A stretch of 49,630 bases of DNA from Opitutaceae bacterium (GCA_003151495.1 PLXR01000116.1:1-49630); one strand, 5' to 3'. Shown: positions 34,698-43,844, numbered from the stretch's first letter. Translations and numbers: made by a program. Notes: a model not told the origin generated them from the sequence alone.

Positions 34698-34993
34698 CCG
34701 CACTTGAGCGGAGCAAGGTCAAGCTGCTCGCCCGGATCGCGGCGAGGCGGCAGGAGTGCGCCGCCGCCGCGGGACGCGCTGCCGAGCCGATCAGGGTGCT
34801 CGACGGGGCTATGGCCAGCTGGCGGAGCCTGTCTCCCATCGTCAAGATGGCGGCCGTGCCGCTTGGGTTCCTGCTGAAGCGCGCATCCGGGCGCCGGGCA
34901 CGCAAGCTGGGAATCCTGCTGCGGTGGGGCCCCATCATCTACGGCGCGGTTCGCTCCCTTCCAGGAATCCGGATTCTGTCGCGCCGCGGCTAA
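34676..34993 (+). CDS. YqjK-like small basic protein
   Basis: A 105-aa basic protein: a charged helical N-terminal half (LERSKVKLLARIAARRQECA) and a hydrophobic, Arg-rich C-terminal half (VKMAAVPLGFLLKRASGRRA, LLRWGPIIYGAVRSL). It takes the position of YqjK after yqjD and yqjE. Sequence conservation in this family is low, so the call leans on gene order. It overlaps yqjE by 22 bases and precedes the cardiolipin synthase start by 26 bases. Confidence 0.65.
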   Translation: MYPRKELTALERSKVKLLARIAARRQECAAAAGRAAEPIRVLDGAMASWRSLSPIVKMAAVPLGFLLKRASGRRARKLGILLRWGPIIYGAVRSLPGIRILSRRG

Positions 34994-35019
34994 AGGGCGC
35001 CCAGAGTGCCGGCTGCCGC

Positions 35020-36447
35020 ATGAAGATAGCCCTTCTTGTCAGCTACCTCGCGACCTGGGCGTTCATCCCCCACCTTCTGCTTCTGAAGAAGCGCCCGTCG
35101 GCCACGCTTGCCTGGCTCTGGGCCATCGTGTTCATACCGTTTGTCGGCGCCCTGGCCTATTTTGCGATAGGCACGGACCGCCTCAAGCGCAGGCGCCTCA
35201 GGCGGCGCAGCCTCTTTTCCGCAAGGTCCATGCGCGAACGAGCGGAGTCGGGTTCCACGGACGACGCCACGAGTGGGCTCCTCCGGGGACTGCCCTCCAG
35301 GGACCGCCAGTTCCTTCAGCTGGTGTCCCGCATCAACAGCCTTCCCGTATCCTCCGCGGCGAACGTGAGGGTCCTGCGCGACGCACACGATTTCTATTCC
35401 GCCCTCGAGTCCAGGATCCTCCGAGCCTCGCACCACGTGCACCTGGAGTTTTACATCTGGAACGGCGACGAAACGGGAACGAAGTTCCTGCGGCTGCTGG
35501 AGGACGCGGCCCGTCGCGGAGTCACGGTGCGCCTTCTTCTGGACGGCGTCGGCTCGCACAGCTTCACCGAGGACCTTCTGGAGGGCTTAAAGGCGGCCGG
35601 CGGCCATTTCTCGTGGTTCCAGAGCCTCGACCCGAAGCGCAACCGCTTCTTCCTCAATCTGCGCAACCACAGGAAGCTTCAGATAATAGACGGGACGATC
35701 GCCTTTGTCGGCGGCATGAACATCGGGCGCGAATACGAGGGGCTCGACGCGGGACTCGGCCACTGGCGAGACGTCCAGGTCGAGGCCGAGGGCGGCGTGG
35801 TGAGCGAGCTCCAGGACGTGTTCGCCGACGACTGGTACTTTGCGACGGAAGAGAAGATCTCTGGGGGCTCCTATTTCCCGATGACCCGTGCACCGACGAA
35901 CCACCTTGTCCATGTGGTCCTTGGCGGACCTGACCGGCGCAACGAGCCGATCAGCAAGTCGATCGTCAGCCTCCTCAATGAGGCCAGCAGCCGCGTCTGG
36001 ATCGCGACCGGCTACTTCGTGCCGGACGACGTCATCCTCGCCGCCCTCGAACTTGCGGCCAGCCGCGGCGTGGACGTGCGGCTGCTCATCTCCGAGCGCA
36101 ATGACCACCCCGGGCTCGTGGTCGTGGGGCGCTCCTACTATGGGGAACTCCTTTCCGCGGGCGTGCGGATCTTTGAGTATTCCGCGGGCATCAACCACGC
36201 CAAGATCATGGTGGCTGACGAGCAGTGGGCGATGGTCGGCTCGGCCAATCTGGACTACCGGTCCATGCGGCTGAACTTCGAGCTTAACCTGCTCTTCCAC
36301 TCCTCTGAGCGGAACCGGGAGCTGGCGGGGATTCTTGAGCACGACTTCGGGCTCTGCCAGGAGATCGATGCCGCGAGCTTTGCCCGCAGGCCGTTCAGGG
36401 CGAAGTTCCTGGAGGCTGCACTCAGGCCGCTGTCCCCGATGCTCTGA
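35020..36447 (+). CDS. cls: Cardiolipin synthase (phospholipase D superfamily)
   Basis: A 475-aa protein with two N-terminal membrane helices (SYLATWAFIPHLLLLKK; LAWLWAIVFIPFVGALAYF) and two PLD domains. Both HKD motifs are intact: His217-x-Lys219-x4-Asp224 (NHRKLQIID) and His393-x-Lys395-x4-Asp400 (NHAKIMVAD), each followed by the usual GG/GS-x-N stretch. The reaction is condensation of phosphatidylglycerol (or PG with PE) to cardiolipin at the inner membrane. The frame is open to 34756 inside the yqjK-like gene; ATG 35020 gives the standard start. It is probably co-transcribed with the yqjDEK-like genes, which suggests a shared envelope-stress role. Confidence 0.93.
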   Translation: MKIALLVSYLATWAFIPHLLLLKKRPSATLAWLWAIVFIPFVGALAYFAIGTDRLKRRRLRRRSLFSARSMRERAESGSTDDATSGLLRGLPSRDRQFLQLVSRINSLPVSSAANVRVLRDAHDFYSALESRILRASHHVHLEFYIWNGDETGTKFLRLLEDAARRGVTVRLLLDGVGSHSFTEDLLEGLKAAGGHFSWFQSLDPKRNRFFLNLRNHRKLQIIDGTIAFVGGMNIGREYEGLDAGLGHWRDVQVEAEGGVVSELQDVFADDWYFATEEKISGGSYFPMTRAPTNHLVHVVLGGPDRRNEPISKSIVSLLNEASSRVWIATGYFVPDDVILAALELAASRGVDVRLLISERNDHPGLVVVGRSYYGELLSAGVRIFEYSAGINHAKIMVADEQWAMVGSANLDYRSMRLNFELNLLFHSSERNRELAGILEHDFGLCQEIDAASFARRPFRAKFLEAALRPLSPML

Positions 36448-36476
36448 GATTCGCTCCGCGGGGCCTTCCGGGCCTT

Positions 36477-36493
36477 GGTGAGCGGGCCTCACC
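36477..36493. terminator. Small hairpin between convergent genes
   Basis: GGTGAG (36477-36482) pairs with CTCACC (36488-36493) over a five-base loop in the 41-base gap between cls and the convergent gene; its right arm runs into the stop codon of the latter. It is weak, and the call is mainly positional. Confidence 0.3.
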
Positions 36494-38183
36494 ATCCCGT
36501 GCCCAGGGGGCCCACGGCCTCGAGGTCCAGGAGCTTGAGGCGGGCGGACGGGTTGGTCGCCCGCCACAGTCCCATCTCGATGAGCCTCCGAGCCTCGGCG
36601 ACGGCCCCGGCCCTGAGGTCCCATGCCGCGCCCTGGAACACGAGGTCCGTATTCTGCGGAAACAGGCGCGCCCCCTCGTTCATGACGGCCCTCTCCCCAT
36701 CGGTCGGTTCCCGGCCGAGGTGCTTCATGACCCGGCCCGCGATCACATAGGCGCCCTCGACCGGGGGCTTCTGCCTGAGTGAGTCCCTGACGCAGTCGAG
36801 GATCCCCGCGGCCTGGGCCTCGCTGAACGAATTCCCCGGCCCCGCAGGCGCATCGAGGGCATCGGCCAGGCGCAGGGACGCCAGCTCTAGTTCCGCGAGC
36901 GGGCGAGACCCGCGAGCCGCCGGGTTCGCCTCGAGGAGCTCCCGTGCACCAGGAGTGTCACCTGTGTCGATTCGGAACAGGGCAAGGGAGGCCAGCAATC
37001 GGGGGTCGCGCTCGCCGTGGTCAAATGCGCCCTGCAGGATCCTGCGGGACTGGCTCACGTAGATCGGCATCGCGTCGGGATTGTACTCCCTGACGATTGC
37101 AAGGACCCTGCGGCCCCATTCGCCCTTTATGCGGTGAAGCTCCTCCGGAGTCGCGCCGCGCAGCTCCATCTGGGGGATGTCCCCTGCCGGCGGGCGGGGC
37201 CCCTTTAGCGGCTCCCACACGGCCTGCGGGAGGTAGTCGCTGAGGGCGTCCCGGGCGTCGTCGTAGTCGAGCCCGAAGCATGCCTTGAAAAGTTCCTCGG
37301 TCGTGGGCTGGGTGGCCGCTGCCGCTGCAAACCGCCGCAGCCGGTCCCGTCCGTCAGGGACCTTGCCTGATAGGGCCCAGCGCACGAAGAGCTCGGCCTG
37401 TGCCTCCCACACCCGTTGGTACTGCTCCGACTTGCCGACGGGATGGGCCGGGATGAACAGCTCGCGCATGGGCAGGAACGGCCTTGGCGCCGCGGCATCC
37501 TCGTGCAGGGTCTCGGCCGATTCCCTTGACAGCCACGGGTCCGGCTCAAAGCCGTTCCGGTCCCAGGGGAGCAGGATCGACTCGTAGAAATGCGTGACGC
37601 CGACGCTGAACCATCCCGGCAGGGCGGGGGTGCGCGACTCGATCAGGAACCGGAGGTAGGAGGGCGAGAAGATGAACTCGGACCCGCGCTTGGTCACCTT
37701 CCACTTCGCGTCGTCGAGGATGACGAAGAGGTAGCTGGAGTCCGGGTCGGTCAGCCGGAGGTCGTCGAGCGGCCGGAAGCGGTCGTGCGCAGCAGAGGCA
37801 GCGGGCATCCGGTCCCATTCGCGGGTCAGCTCCTCGTCCATTGTCCCCTTAAGGGACTGGGGGAAAAGGATGAGCGTCGTCGGCAGGGTCGTCTGGAGAA
37901 GGAACTCGTCGGGGATGATCTGGCTCAGCTCGATGCGCTGCGTGCGGAGGCCCTCGATGAACAGTTGCGTCTCGTCGTCGGCGCACGCGGAGAGGACCTC
38001 GATTCCCCCTTCCTCGCCGTGGCTCCAGACCGGGCGGTTGAGCCACGGTGTCACCTCCTGCTCCTCAACCAGGAAGGGAGGCAGCACAACGACGTGGTCG
38101 CCGCCGCCACCCGCGGCCCCGAGCGGGGTGGTTACGACGGCGGCGAGCGCGGCGACAGAGAGCCAGATTGCCCCTGGCCTCAT
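36489..38183 (-). CDS. Secreted protein, possible degenerate peptidase-MA-like plus helical repeats
   Basis: A 564-aa exported protein: signal peptide 1-23. Then a region with SYLRFLIESRTPALPGWFSV and GVTHFYESILLPW (about 174-205), which sits where M48/peptidase-MA relatives have HExxH followed by (L/P)xWxxEGxAxxxE. The zinc-binding histidines are absent here (YLRFL). From about 340 on it is helical and TPR-like (DPRLLASLALFRIDTGDTPG, ARELLEANPAARG, ARRLIEMGLWRATNP). Its ATG overlaps the TGA of the upstream gene (ATGA, 38180-38183), so the two are translationally coupled. It probably lies in the periplasm or outer membrane. The function is unknown and the peptidase relation is tentative. Confidence 0.75.
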   Translation of the reverse strand: MRPGAIWLSVAALAAVVTTPLGAAGGGGDHVVVLPPFLVEEQEVTPWLNRPVWSHGEEGGIEVLSACADDETQLFIEGLRTQRIELSQIIPDEFLLQTTLPTTLILFPQSLKGTMDEELTREWDRMPAASAAHDRFRPLDDLRLTDPDSSYLFVILDDAKWKVTKRGSEFIFSPSYLRFLIESRTPALPGWFSVGVTHFYESILLPWDRNGFEPDPWLSRESAETLHEDAAAPRPFLPMRELFIPAHPVGKSEQYQRVWEAQAELFVRWALSGKVPDGRDRLRRFAAAAATQPTTEELFKACFGLDYDDARDALSDYLPQAVWEPLKGPRPPAGDIPQMELRGATPEELHRIKGEWGRRVLAIVREYNPDAMPIYVSQSRRILQGAFDHGERDPRLLASLALFRIDTGDTPGARELLEANPAARGSRPLAELELASLRLADALDAPAGPGNSFSEAQAAGILDCVRDSLRQKPPVEGAYVIAGRVMKHLGREPTDGERAVMNEGARLFPQNTDLVFQGAAWDLRAGAVAEARRLIEMGLWRATNPSARLKLLDLEAVGPLGTGW

Positions 38184-39460
38184 CGGGGGTTCTCCGATCG
38201 GCCCACCTCGTAGAGCAGGTCATTCTGGCGGTCCAGGACGAAGAACCGGGAGGGCCCGGCGCCGCCCGACACGACCAGGAGGAAGCGGTGCCGCGCATCG
38301 TCCGACCCCAGCAGGGCCACCTTACGGTGGGGAAACTTCGAGTCGGCGAGCGCCTGGACCTCGGCACCGGGCGGCGGATTCGCGGGCCGCCCCGGGGGGA
38401 TCTGGGCCGTCGCCGCCGCCTCGCGGGGGCCGGTTCCCGAGCGCCTGCCCGCGAGGTCGTAGCGCAGCGACTCGGTCGAGGAGAGCGTGACCTGGACATG
38501 CGACGAGTCGGCCCAGGAAAGCTGCGTCGGGAGGGGCGCGGGATGCGGCACCCGCCCGAAGGCCAGGCGGTCGGGCCGGTCTATGTCCACGATTGCGAGC
38601 TCGAGCTCGGACTTGATCGTCCTGAAGTAGGCCACATGGGAACCGTCGGGCGCCAGGACGGGGTAGTCCGGCACTTCCACGGTACCCAGGGACCTGACCT
38701 CGCCCACCTCCACCCGGCCTTCGGGAACCGGATCGCGCCTCAGGCCCAGGCTGTCCCTTCCGAAATACCTGGAGGCCACGACCGCCATCAGGTGGAGCTC
38801 CCTGTCGAATTGGTTCCGGTGCTCGTCTATGCTGAAGCGGGTCTGCCAGAGGAGGGTGGGCTTCTTGTCCCTGACGAGCTGCTGGAGATCGTATGCAAGC
38901 AGGACCACGAAATAGCGGTAGTGGCGCAGGTCCGGGTCCAGCGCCGAGGGGTATCCGAGCAGCCTGGCGTCCTCCTCGTCCACCATGCGGGCCCCGAAGT
39001 TCGCGGCCTTCCCCTGAAACCCGTACTTTGACATGAGTTCGGCCGAGCCCTTCGAGCTATCGGTCATCCTAGCCGGCGGGCCCAGCTGCTCGGTCATCTG
39101 GGCAATTATGGTGGAGGACGCCTTCTCGGTGGGTGCCCTTGTCGTTCCCCAGTAGACCACGATCAAGAGCTTGCCCGATCCCGGGTCGGACGCCGGAAAG
39201 TACGCCTGGCTGGCCAGGGGCTCCGCCAGGGTCTGCGCCACCTCCTTGAAAGTGATCTTGTCGATCGTGTCGTCCGCCAGCTCCCCGCTCAGGTACCCTC
39301 CCTCCTTGAAGGTGTACGTTTCGGGCCTGAATGATCCGTCCGGCAGCTTGGCCCTTGCGTAGCCGCCGCCCACGGTCGAGGCCACGGCCTCAAACTCCTC
39401 CGCGCGCAGGGTCAGGCAGCCCAGCCATGCCGCCCCGCACAGGTAGAGGAGGCGCGCCAT
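38180..39460 (-). CDS. Secreted protein of unknown function
   Basis: A 426-aa protein. The frame is open from 39715, but only ATG 39460 gives a clean signal peptide (MARLLYLCGAAWLGCLTLRA, cut near 20). The N-terminal part (about 75-230) mixes helices and strands (IVVYWGTTRAPTEKASSTII, YFVVLLAYDLQQLV). The part near 265-310 (YPVLAPDGSHVAYFR, ELAIVDIDRPD) looks like one or two blades of a TolB/WD-type beta-propeller. The end (RFFVLDRQNDLLYEVG) is also blade-like. Its stop overlaps the next start by four bases, so the two products probably work together. I do not recognise the family. Confidence 0.75.
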   Translation of the reverse strand: MARLLYLCGAAWLGCLTLRAEEFEAVASTVGGGYARAKLPDGSFRPETYTFKEGGYLSGELADDTIDKITFKEVAQTLAEPLASQAYFPASDPGSGKLLIVVYWGTTRAPTEKASSTIIAQMTEQLGPPARMTDSSKGSAELMSKYGFQGKAANFGARMVDEEDARLLGYPSALDPDLRHYRYFVVLLAYDLQQLVRDKKPTLLWQTRFSIDEHRNQFDRELHLMAVVASRYFGRDSLGLRRDPVPEGRVEVGEVRSLGTVEVPDYPVLAPDGSHVAYFRTIKSELELAIVDIDRPDRLAFGRVPHPAPLPTQLSWADSSHVQVTLSSTESLRYDLAGRRSGTGPREAAATAQIPPGRPANPPPGAEVQALADSKFPHRKVALLGSDDARHRFLLVVSGGAGPSRFFVLDRQNDLLYEVGRSENPR

Positions 39461-39820
39461 GCGCGGGAATCCCCGCAGCCGGCCCCTATTGCAGGGGTCC
39501 GGCGCGGGCACCTCGACCCCGAACCCCTTCGGCGGCATGGGCTGTGTCGGGGGAGTCACGGCTACCCGGTACAACAGCGGAAAGGGCGATAGTACTTCAA
39601 GATAACATGGCGGGAGGGGGCGGGCACGCCCGCCCAAATTGGCGTGACGCTCCGTGCCACGGCGGGCAGCATCCCGTGCGAACCCCTTTTGGGATCCCCC
39701 GGCATGTCCCCGCATGGGGGCCGCCGGCAGCCTTCGATCCGCGCGTCACCCCATGAGCCAAACGACAACTCCCGCACCAGGCCCCGGGGGCTCCTGTCCG
39801 GGTTCCCCTCGAGGGTAGCC
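39461..39820. promoter_or_regulatory. Divergent promoter region with a perfect palindrome
   Basis: The 360 bases between the secreted-protein gene (minus) and the GH2 gene (plus) hold no gene I can support. GGGCGGGC (39618-39625) and GCCCGCCC (39628-39635) form a perfect 8-base inverted repeat around AC, placed well for a shared operator or a leader hairpin. GAGGG (39811-39815) is a Shine-Dalgarno candidate for the GTG start at 39821. Confidence 0.45.
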
Positions 39821-42037
39821 GTGACACTTCAATCCCAGAGGGCCCCGGCCCATCCAGGCAGGACCCGGTACGCCGCGGATTGGACGCTGGCCCGCCTGCT
39901 GGCGGCCCATGCAAAGCCGGATGGCTCCGACTGGATTCCCGCCACGGTTCCGGGCGCCGTCCAGCTCGACTGGGCCCGCGCGCGCGGCCTTCCCGACTAC
40001 GCCTATGGGCAGAACGTCGGGGCGTACGCGGGCCTCGAGGACAGCGCATGGCTCTACCGCACCGAGGTCCCCAAGGTGCCGCTGCGCGCCGGCGAGAGGC
40101 TGTTCTTCTACTGCGGCGGGGTGGACTTCCAGTGCGAGGTGCGCCTGGGAGGCGCCGCGGCGACGACCCGCTGCGGGATGCTCACCGCGTTCGACCTCGA
40201 CGTAACCGGGGCCAAGCCGGGAACGCCCCTCGAGGTGCTGATCCTCCCGGCCCCAAAGCGCGGGGGCATGCCCGCGGACCGGACCCAGGCGAGCCATGTG
40301 ACGAAGCCCGCCGTCAGCTACGGCTGGGACTGGCATCCCCGGCTCATACCGCTCGGCTTGTGCGAGGAGACGGGGTTCGAGGTGCGTCCCCCCGTGCACA
40401 TGGGCCACGTCGACTTCGCGTACACTCTCGCGGAGGATTTCCAGTCGGCCGAGATAACGGTGTTCGTCGACTGCGACGACCCGGGCGCGGGTCCCCGGTG
40501 GAGACTCCTCGGCCCGGAGGGCGCAACGGTCCTCGAGAGCTCGCAGTCACGGGCCCGGCTGGAGCGGCCAAGGCTCTGGTGGACGCACGATCACGGGGAA
40601 CCGTCGCTCTACACGCTCGAGGTGGAGCTTGCCGGGGGCGACCTTCACCGGCGCAGGGTGGGGTTCAGGCGCGTGAGGCTGGTCATGTTCCCCGGGGCGT
40701 GGGACGAGGACGGCCCGTTCCCCAAGTCGCGAGAGAAGCCGCCGGTGACGATCGAGCTCAATGGGCGCAGGATCTTCGGGAAGGGAAGCAACTGGGTATG
40801 CCCCGACATCTTTCACGGCCGCGTGGACGGGGGCACCTATGCGCCGCTCCTCAAGCTGGCGCTGGAGGCCCATTTCAACCTCCTGCGCTGCTGGGGCGGC
40901 GCGCCCGCCCCGAAGGAGCCGTTCTTCGAGCAGTGCGACGCCCTCGGGATCCTCGTCTGGCAGGAGTTTCCCCTGGCCTGCAACCTCTACCCCGACGATC
41001 CCGCCTACCTGGCGATGCTCGACCGCGAGTCGCGCTCCCTCATCCGGAGGGTCCGCCAGCACCCGTCGCTCGGCCTCTGGGTCGGGGGCAACGAGCTCTT
41101 CAACGCGTGGTCGCGGATGACAGACCAGAGCCTGCCGCTGCGGCTGCTGAACCGCAACTGCCTGGAGCTGGACCCGGGAACCCCCTTCCTGCCCACCGCC
41201 CCCGTCGAGGGCATGGGTCACGGGGACTACCGCTTCCGCCACTTGGGACGGGACGTGTTCGAGACCTTCCAGGGGGCCCGCTGCACCGCCTACACGGAAT
41301 TTGGATGCCCCGGGGCCTCGCCGGTCGACTACCTGAAGACCTTCATCCCCGAGGCGGAACTCTGGCCGCCGCGGGCCGGGACCAGCTGGGAGACCCACCA
41401 CGGCCTTGGGGCCTGGGAATCCGAGGCGACGGCGTGGCTGTGCACGACCACGCTCGAGCACTATTTCGGCAGGGCGGCCTCGCTTGACGAGATGGTGGCC
41501 TGGAGCGGCTGGCTCCAGTCCGAGGGGTACCGGTCGATCTTCGAGGAGGCGCGCCGCCAGCAGCCCCGCTGCTCGATGGCGCTCAACTGGTGCTTCAACG
41601 AGCCCTGGCCAAGCGCGGCGAACAACAGTGTCATCAACTGGCCGGCGAGGCCCAAGCCCGCGTACGCGAGCATCAAGGCGGCGTGCCGCCCCGTCCTAGC
41701 CTCGGCAAGGATCCCGCGCTTCCAGTGGCGCGCGGGGGAGCTCTTCACGGCCGAGCTTTGGCTCCTCAACGACACCCCGTCGCCGCAGCCCGCGGGCGAG
41801 CTCCGCGCGGAGCTCGTCGCCGGGGGCCGGCGCCACAGGCTTCGGGATTGGGCCTTTCCGGCCCTCGCGCCGCAGAGCAACCTGGCCGGCCCGAGGGTGG
41901 AGTTCGTGCTCCCTCAGGCCCCCGGGGGCGACTTCCTCCTTGTCCTGACCGCGATGCCGGACGAGGCCTGGTCGAGTTCCTACCGGCTCAGCCTGCGGTC
42001 GCCACGGCTGCCAGCCTCGGACTCGACGACGCCTTGA
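39821..42037 (+). CDS. GH2 family glycoside hydrolase, beta-mannosidase-like
   Basis: A 738-aa cytosolic enzyme (no signal peptide) that should release terminal beta-linked sugars, most likely mannose. An N-terminal sugar-binding jelly roll (about 20-145; SAWLYRTEVPKV, FYCGGVDFQCEVRLGG) is followed by VSYGWDWHPRLIPLG, close to the YGWDWGP of beta-mannosidases. The immunoglobulin-like domain and TIM barrel come next. The catalytic acid is Glu425 in LWVGGNELF and the nucleophile Glu493 in YTEFGCPG. The frame runs back to 39644, but GTG 39821 has GAGGG at proper distance. It is somewhat shorter than most beta-mannosidases (800+ residues). The histidine phosphatase follows closely and may be co-transcribed. 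Confidence 0.88.
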   Translation: MTLQSQRAPAHPGRTRYAADWTLARLLAAHAKPDGSDWIPATVPGAVQLDWARARGLPDYAYGQNVGAYAGLEDSAWLYRTEVPKVPLRAGERLFFYCGGVDFQCEVRLGGAAATTRCGMLTAFDLDVTGAKPGTPLEVLILPAPKRGGMPADRTQASHVTKPAVSYGWDWHPRLIPLGLCEETGFEVRPPVHMGHVDFAYTLAEDFQSAEITVFVDCDDPGAGPRWRLLGPEGATVLESSQSRARLERPRLWWTHDHGEPSLYTLEVELAGGDLHRRRVGFRRVRLVMFPGAWDEDGPFPKSREKPPVTIELNGRRIFGKGSNWVCPDIFHGRVDGGTYAPLLKLALEAHFNLLRCWGGAPAPKEPFFEQCDALGILVWQEFPLACNLYPDDPAYLAMLDRESRSLIRRVRQHPSLGLWVGGNELFNAWSRMTDQSLPLRLLNRNCLELDPGTPFLPTAPVEGMGHGDYRFRHLGRDVFETFQGARCTAYTEFGCPGASPVDYLKTFIPEAELWPPRAGTSWETHHGLGAWESEATAWLCTTTLEHYFGRAASLDEMVAWSGWLQSEGYRSIFEEARRQQPRCSMALNWCFNEPWPSAANNSVINWPARPKPAYASIKAACRPVLASARIPRFQWRAGELFTAELWLLNDTPSPQPAGELRAELVAGGRRHRLRDWAFPALAPQSNLAGPRVEFVLPQAPGGDFLLVLTAMPDEAWSSSYRLSLRSPRLPASDSTTP

Positions 42038-42068
42038 CGGTGGATTGCCGCGCCGGTTTCCTTGGGCG

Positions 42069-43397
42069 ATGCACCTGAACCGGTATCCCAGGATGGGGGC
42101 GCTCTTGCCAACGCTCTGCGCCGCGATGGCGGCGTTCGCCCTCTGCCTCACGGGGCTTGCCGGCCCTGATGCCCAGGGGGACGAGCTCAAACTGGCGATC
42201 ATCCTCTCCAGGCATGGCGTGCGGACACCCCTGCAGAGCGGCGAGGCCATGGCGCGCCTGTCGGCGCAGCCCTGGCCGAAATGGGAGGCAGACGTGGGCG
42301 TCCAGACGCCCCGCGGGAACCAGCTGGTGGCGTACATGGGGGATTACTACCGCGAGCGGCTCACCCGGGAGGGCGCGCTGACCGGCGACCCCGCGGTCGA
42401 CGGCGAGCGGGTGTTCATCCGCGCCGACAACGACCAGAGGACCCTGGAAACGGCCCGGATATTGGGGAAGGCGCTGGTCCCGGCGGGGAGCCCCGAGGTC
42501 CATGCCCTGCCCGAGAAGGAGATGGACCCGCTGTTCCGCCCCTACAGGGCCCACGTGGGCCATCCGGACGCCACCCTGGCGGTGGACTCCATCCTGGGGC
42601 GCATGGGCGGCGACCCGAGGACCCTGGAGCGCGCCTATGCAAGGCAGCTCGATGAGTTGAAGGCCGTCGTGTACGGTCCGGGGGCAGCCCCCGGGCCGGG
42701 CTCGATGTTCAACGAGCCCTCCGCGGTGGAGGCCGGCCTCAAGTCGTACATGGTCGAGTTCAAGGGGCCCTTCCTTGCGGCCCTCGAGTGCACGGACGCC
42801 CTTCTTCTCGAGTATGCGGACGGCAAGCCGCTTCCCGAGGTGGGATGGGGAAGGATGGACGCCGGCACGCTGACCGACGTCCTCTCGCTCCATTCGCTCT
42901 TCTTCGACCTGGTCGAGAGGACCCGCTATCCCGCGCAGGTCGGGGGATCGAACCTGGCGAGCCACATCATCGACACCATGGAGCAGGCCGCCACGGGCGA
43001 CCCGGTCCCCGGGGCCCTTGGGCCGACCGGCGAGCGCGTCGTCGTCCTTGTGGGACATGACACGAACATCGCCAACATCGGGGGACTCTTCGACATGAAT
43101 TGGTGCCTGGCCGGGACCCAGTTGAACCCGCTCCTTCCGGGCGGGGCCCTGGTCCTCGAGCTCTGGAAGCATCCCGGCAGGGACGGCTCGCTCTTCGTCA
43201 GGGCGTGCTACGTCGCGCAGACGCTCGAGCAGATGAGGGAGGCGAGCCCCCTCTCCCTGGGACACCCCCCGGCGCGCTCGCCCATCTTTGTCCCGGGCTG
43301 CAGCGGGCAGGGGCCCGAGTACGACGCCCCCTTCCCGGCGTTCGTCCGGCAGGCGCGCCGCGTGATCGACCCGGGGTTCATCGCCCCGGAGCCATGA
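42069..43397 (+). CDS. Histidine acid phosphatase (AppA/Agp-like clade)
   Basis: A 442-aa secreted phosphomonoesterase. Signal peptide at about 1-35. The catalytic RHGxRxP motif is at 48-54 (RHGVRTP, nucleophile His49) and the proton-donor HD at His330-Asp331 (VGHDTNIANIGG), both typical of periplasmic histidine acid phosphatases such as phytase or glucose-1-phosphatase. The substrate in this organism is unknown: sugar phosphate, phytate or a general scavenging role. An in-frame TTG at 42045 would add eight residues; ATG 42069 is preferred. It begins 31 bases after the GH2 stop. Confidence 0.9.
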   Translation: MHLNRYPRMGALLPTLCAAMAAFALCLTGLAGPDAQGDELKLAIILSRHGVRTPLQSGEAMARLSAQPWPKWEADVGVQTPRGNQLVAYMGDYYRERLTREGALTGDPAVDGERVFIRADNDQRTLETARILGKALVPAGSPEVHALPEKEMDPLFRPYRAHVGHPDATLAVDSILGRMGGDPRTLERAYARQLDELKAVVYGPGAAPGPGSMFNEPSAVEAGLKSYMVEFKGPFLAALECTDALLLEYADGKPLPEVGWGRMDAGTLTDVLSLHSLFFDLVERTRYPAQVGGSNLASHIIDTMEQAATGDPVPGALGPTGERVVVLVGHDTNIANIGGLFDMNWCLAGTQLNPLLPGGALVLELWKHPGRDGSLFVRACYVAQTLEQMREASPLSLGHPPARSPIFVPGCSGQGPEYDAPFPAFVRQARRVIDPGFIAPEP

Positions 43398-43436
43398 GGC
43401 GATTGCAATCCCAACGGGGCGCGTGAAGATCGGGGC

Positions 43437-43844
43437 ATGGTAACAATCACCGGCCAATACGAGGGGGAGCTCCACTGCCTCGCGGTCCACGGCCCCTCCG
43501 GAACCGCGATTGCAACGGACGCCCCGAGGGACAACCAGGGAAGGGGCGGGGCCTTCTCCCCCACGGACCTTGTCGCCGCGGGCTTCGCAACCTGCATTGC
43601 GACGACGATGGCCCTCTTCGCCCGGAAGCACGGGGTCGAGTTGAAGGGAATCAGGTACGAGGTGACCAAGGAGATGTCAGCCGACGCCCCCCGCAGGATA
43701 TCCCGGCTCAGCGCGCGCCTCTGGCTGCCCGCGTCGGCCAAGGCCGTCCCCGAGGGAATCCTCGAGAGGGCCGCCCATTCCTGCCCGGTCCACCAAAGCC
43801 TGGCTCCCTCCGTCGAGAAGGTGATCGAGCTTATCTGGGAGTGA
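43437..43844 (+). CDS. OsmC/Ohr family peroxiredoxin-like protein
   Basis: A 135-aa protein of the OsmC fold, which reduces organic hydroperoxides using two cysteines. Both are present: Cys53 in the helix GFATCIATTMALFARKHG and Cys116 in AAHSCPVHQSL. The N-terminal strand-turn pattern and SPTDLVAAG also match. It would be cytosolic and dependent on a lipoyl or thiol reductant. Its stop overlaps that of the convergent small secreted protein by about 14 bases. Confidence 0.92.
   Translation: MVTITGQYEGELHCLAVHGPSGTAIATDAPRDNQGRGGAFSPTDLVAAGFATCIATTMALFARKHGVELKGIRYEVTKEMSADAPRRISRLSARLWLPASAKAVPEGILERAAHSCPVHQSLAPSVEKVIELIWE

Noticed and set aside
39880-41487. A 535-codon plus-strand frame overlapping the GH2 gene
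   Set aside because: Out of frame with the GH2 enzyme, Arg/Gly/Pro-rich, no motifs; a GC-rich shadow.
41988-43631. A 547-codon minus-strand frame opposite the histidine phosphatase
   Set aside because: Antisense of a gene with intact RHGxRxP and HD motifs; the composition is typical of a GC-rich shadow frame and no domain is recognisable.
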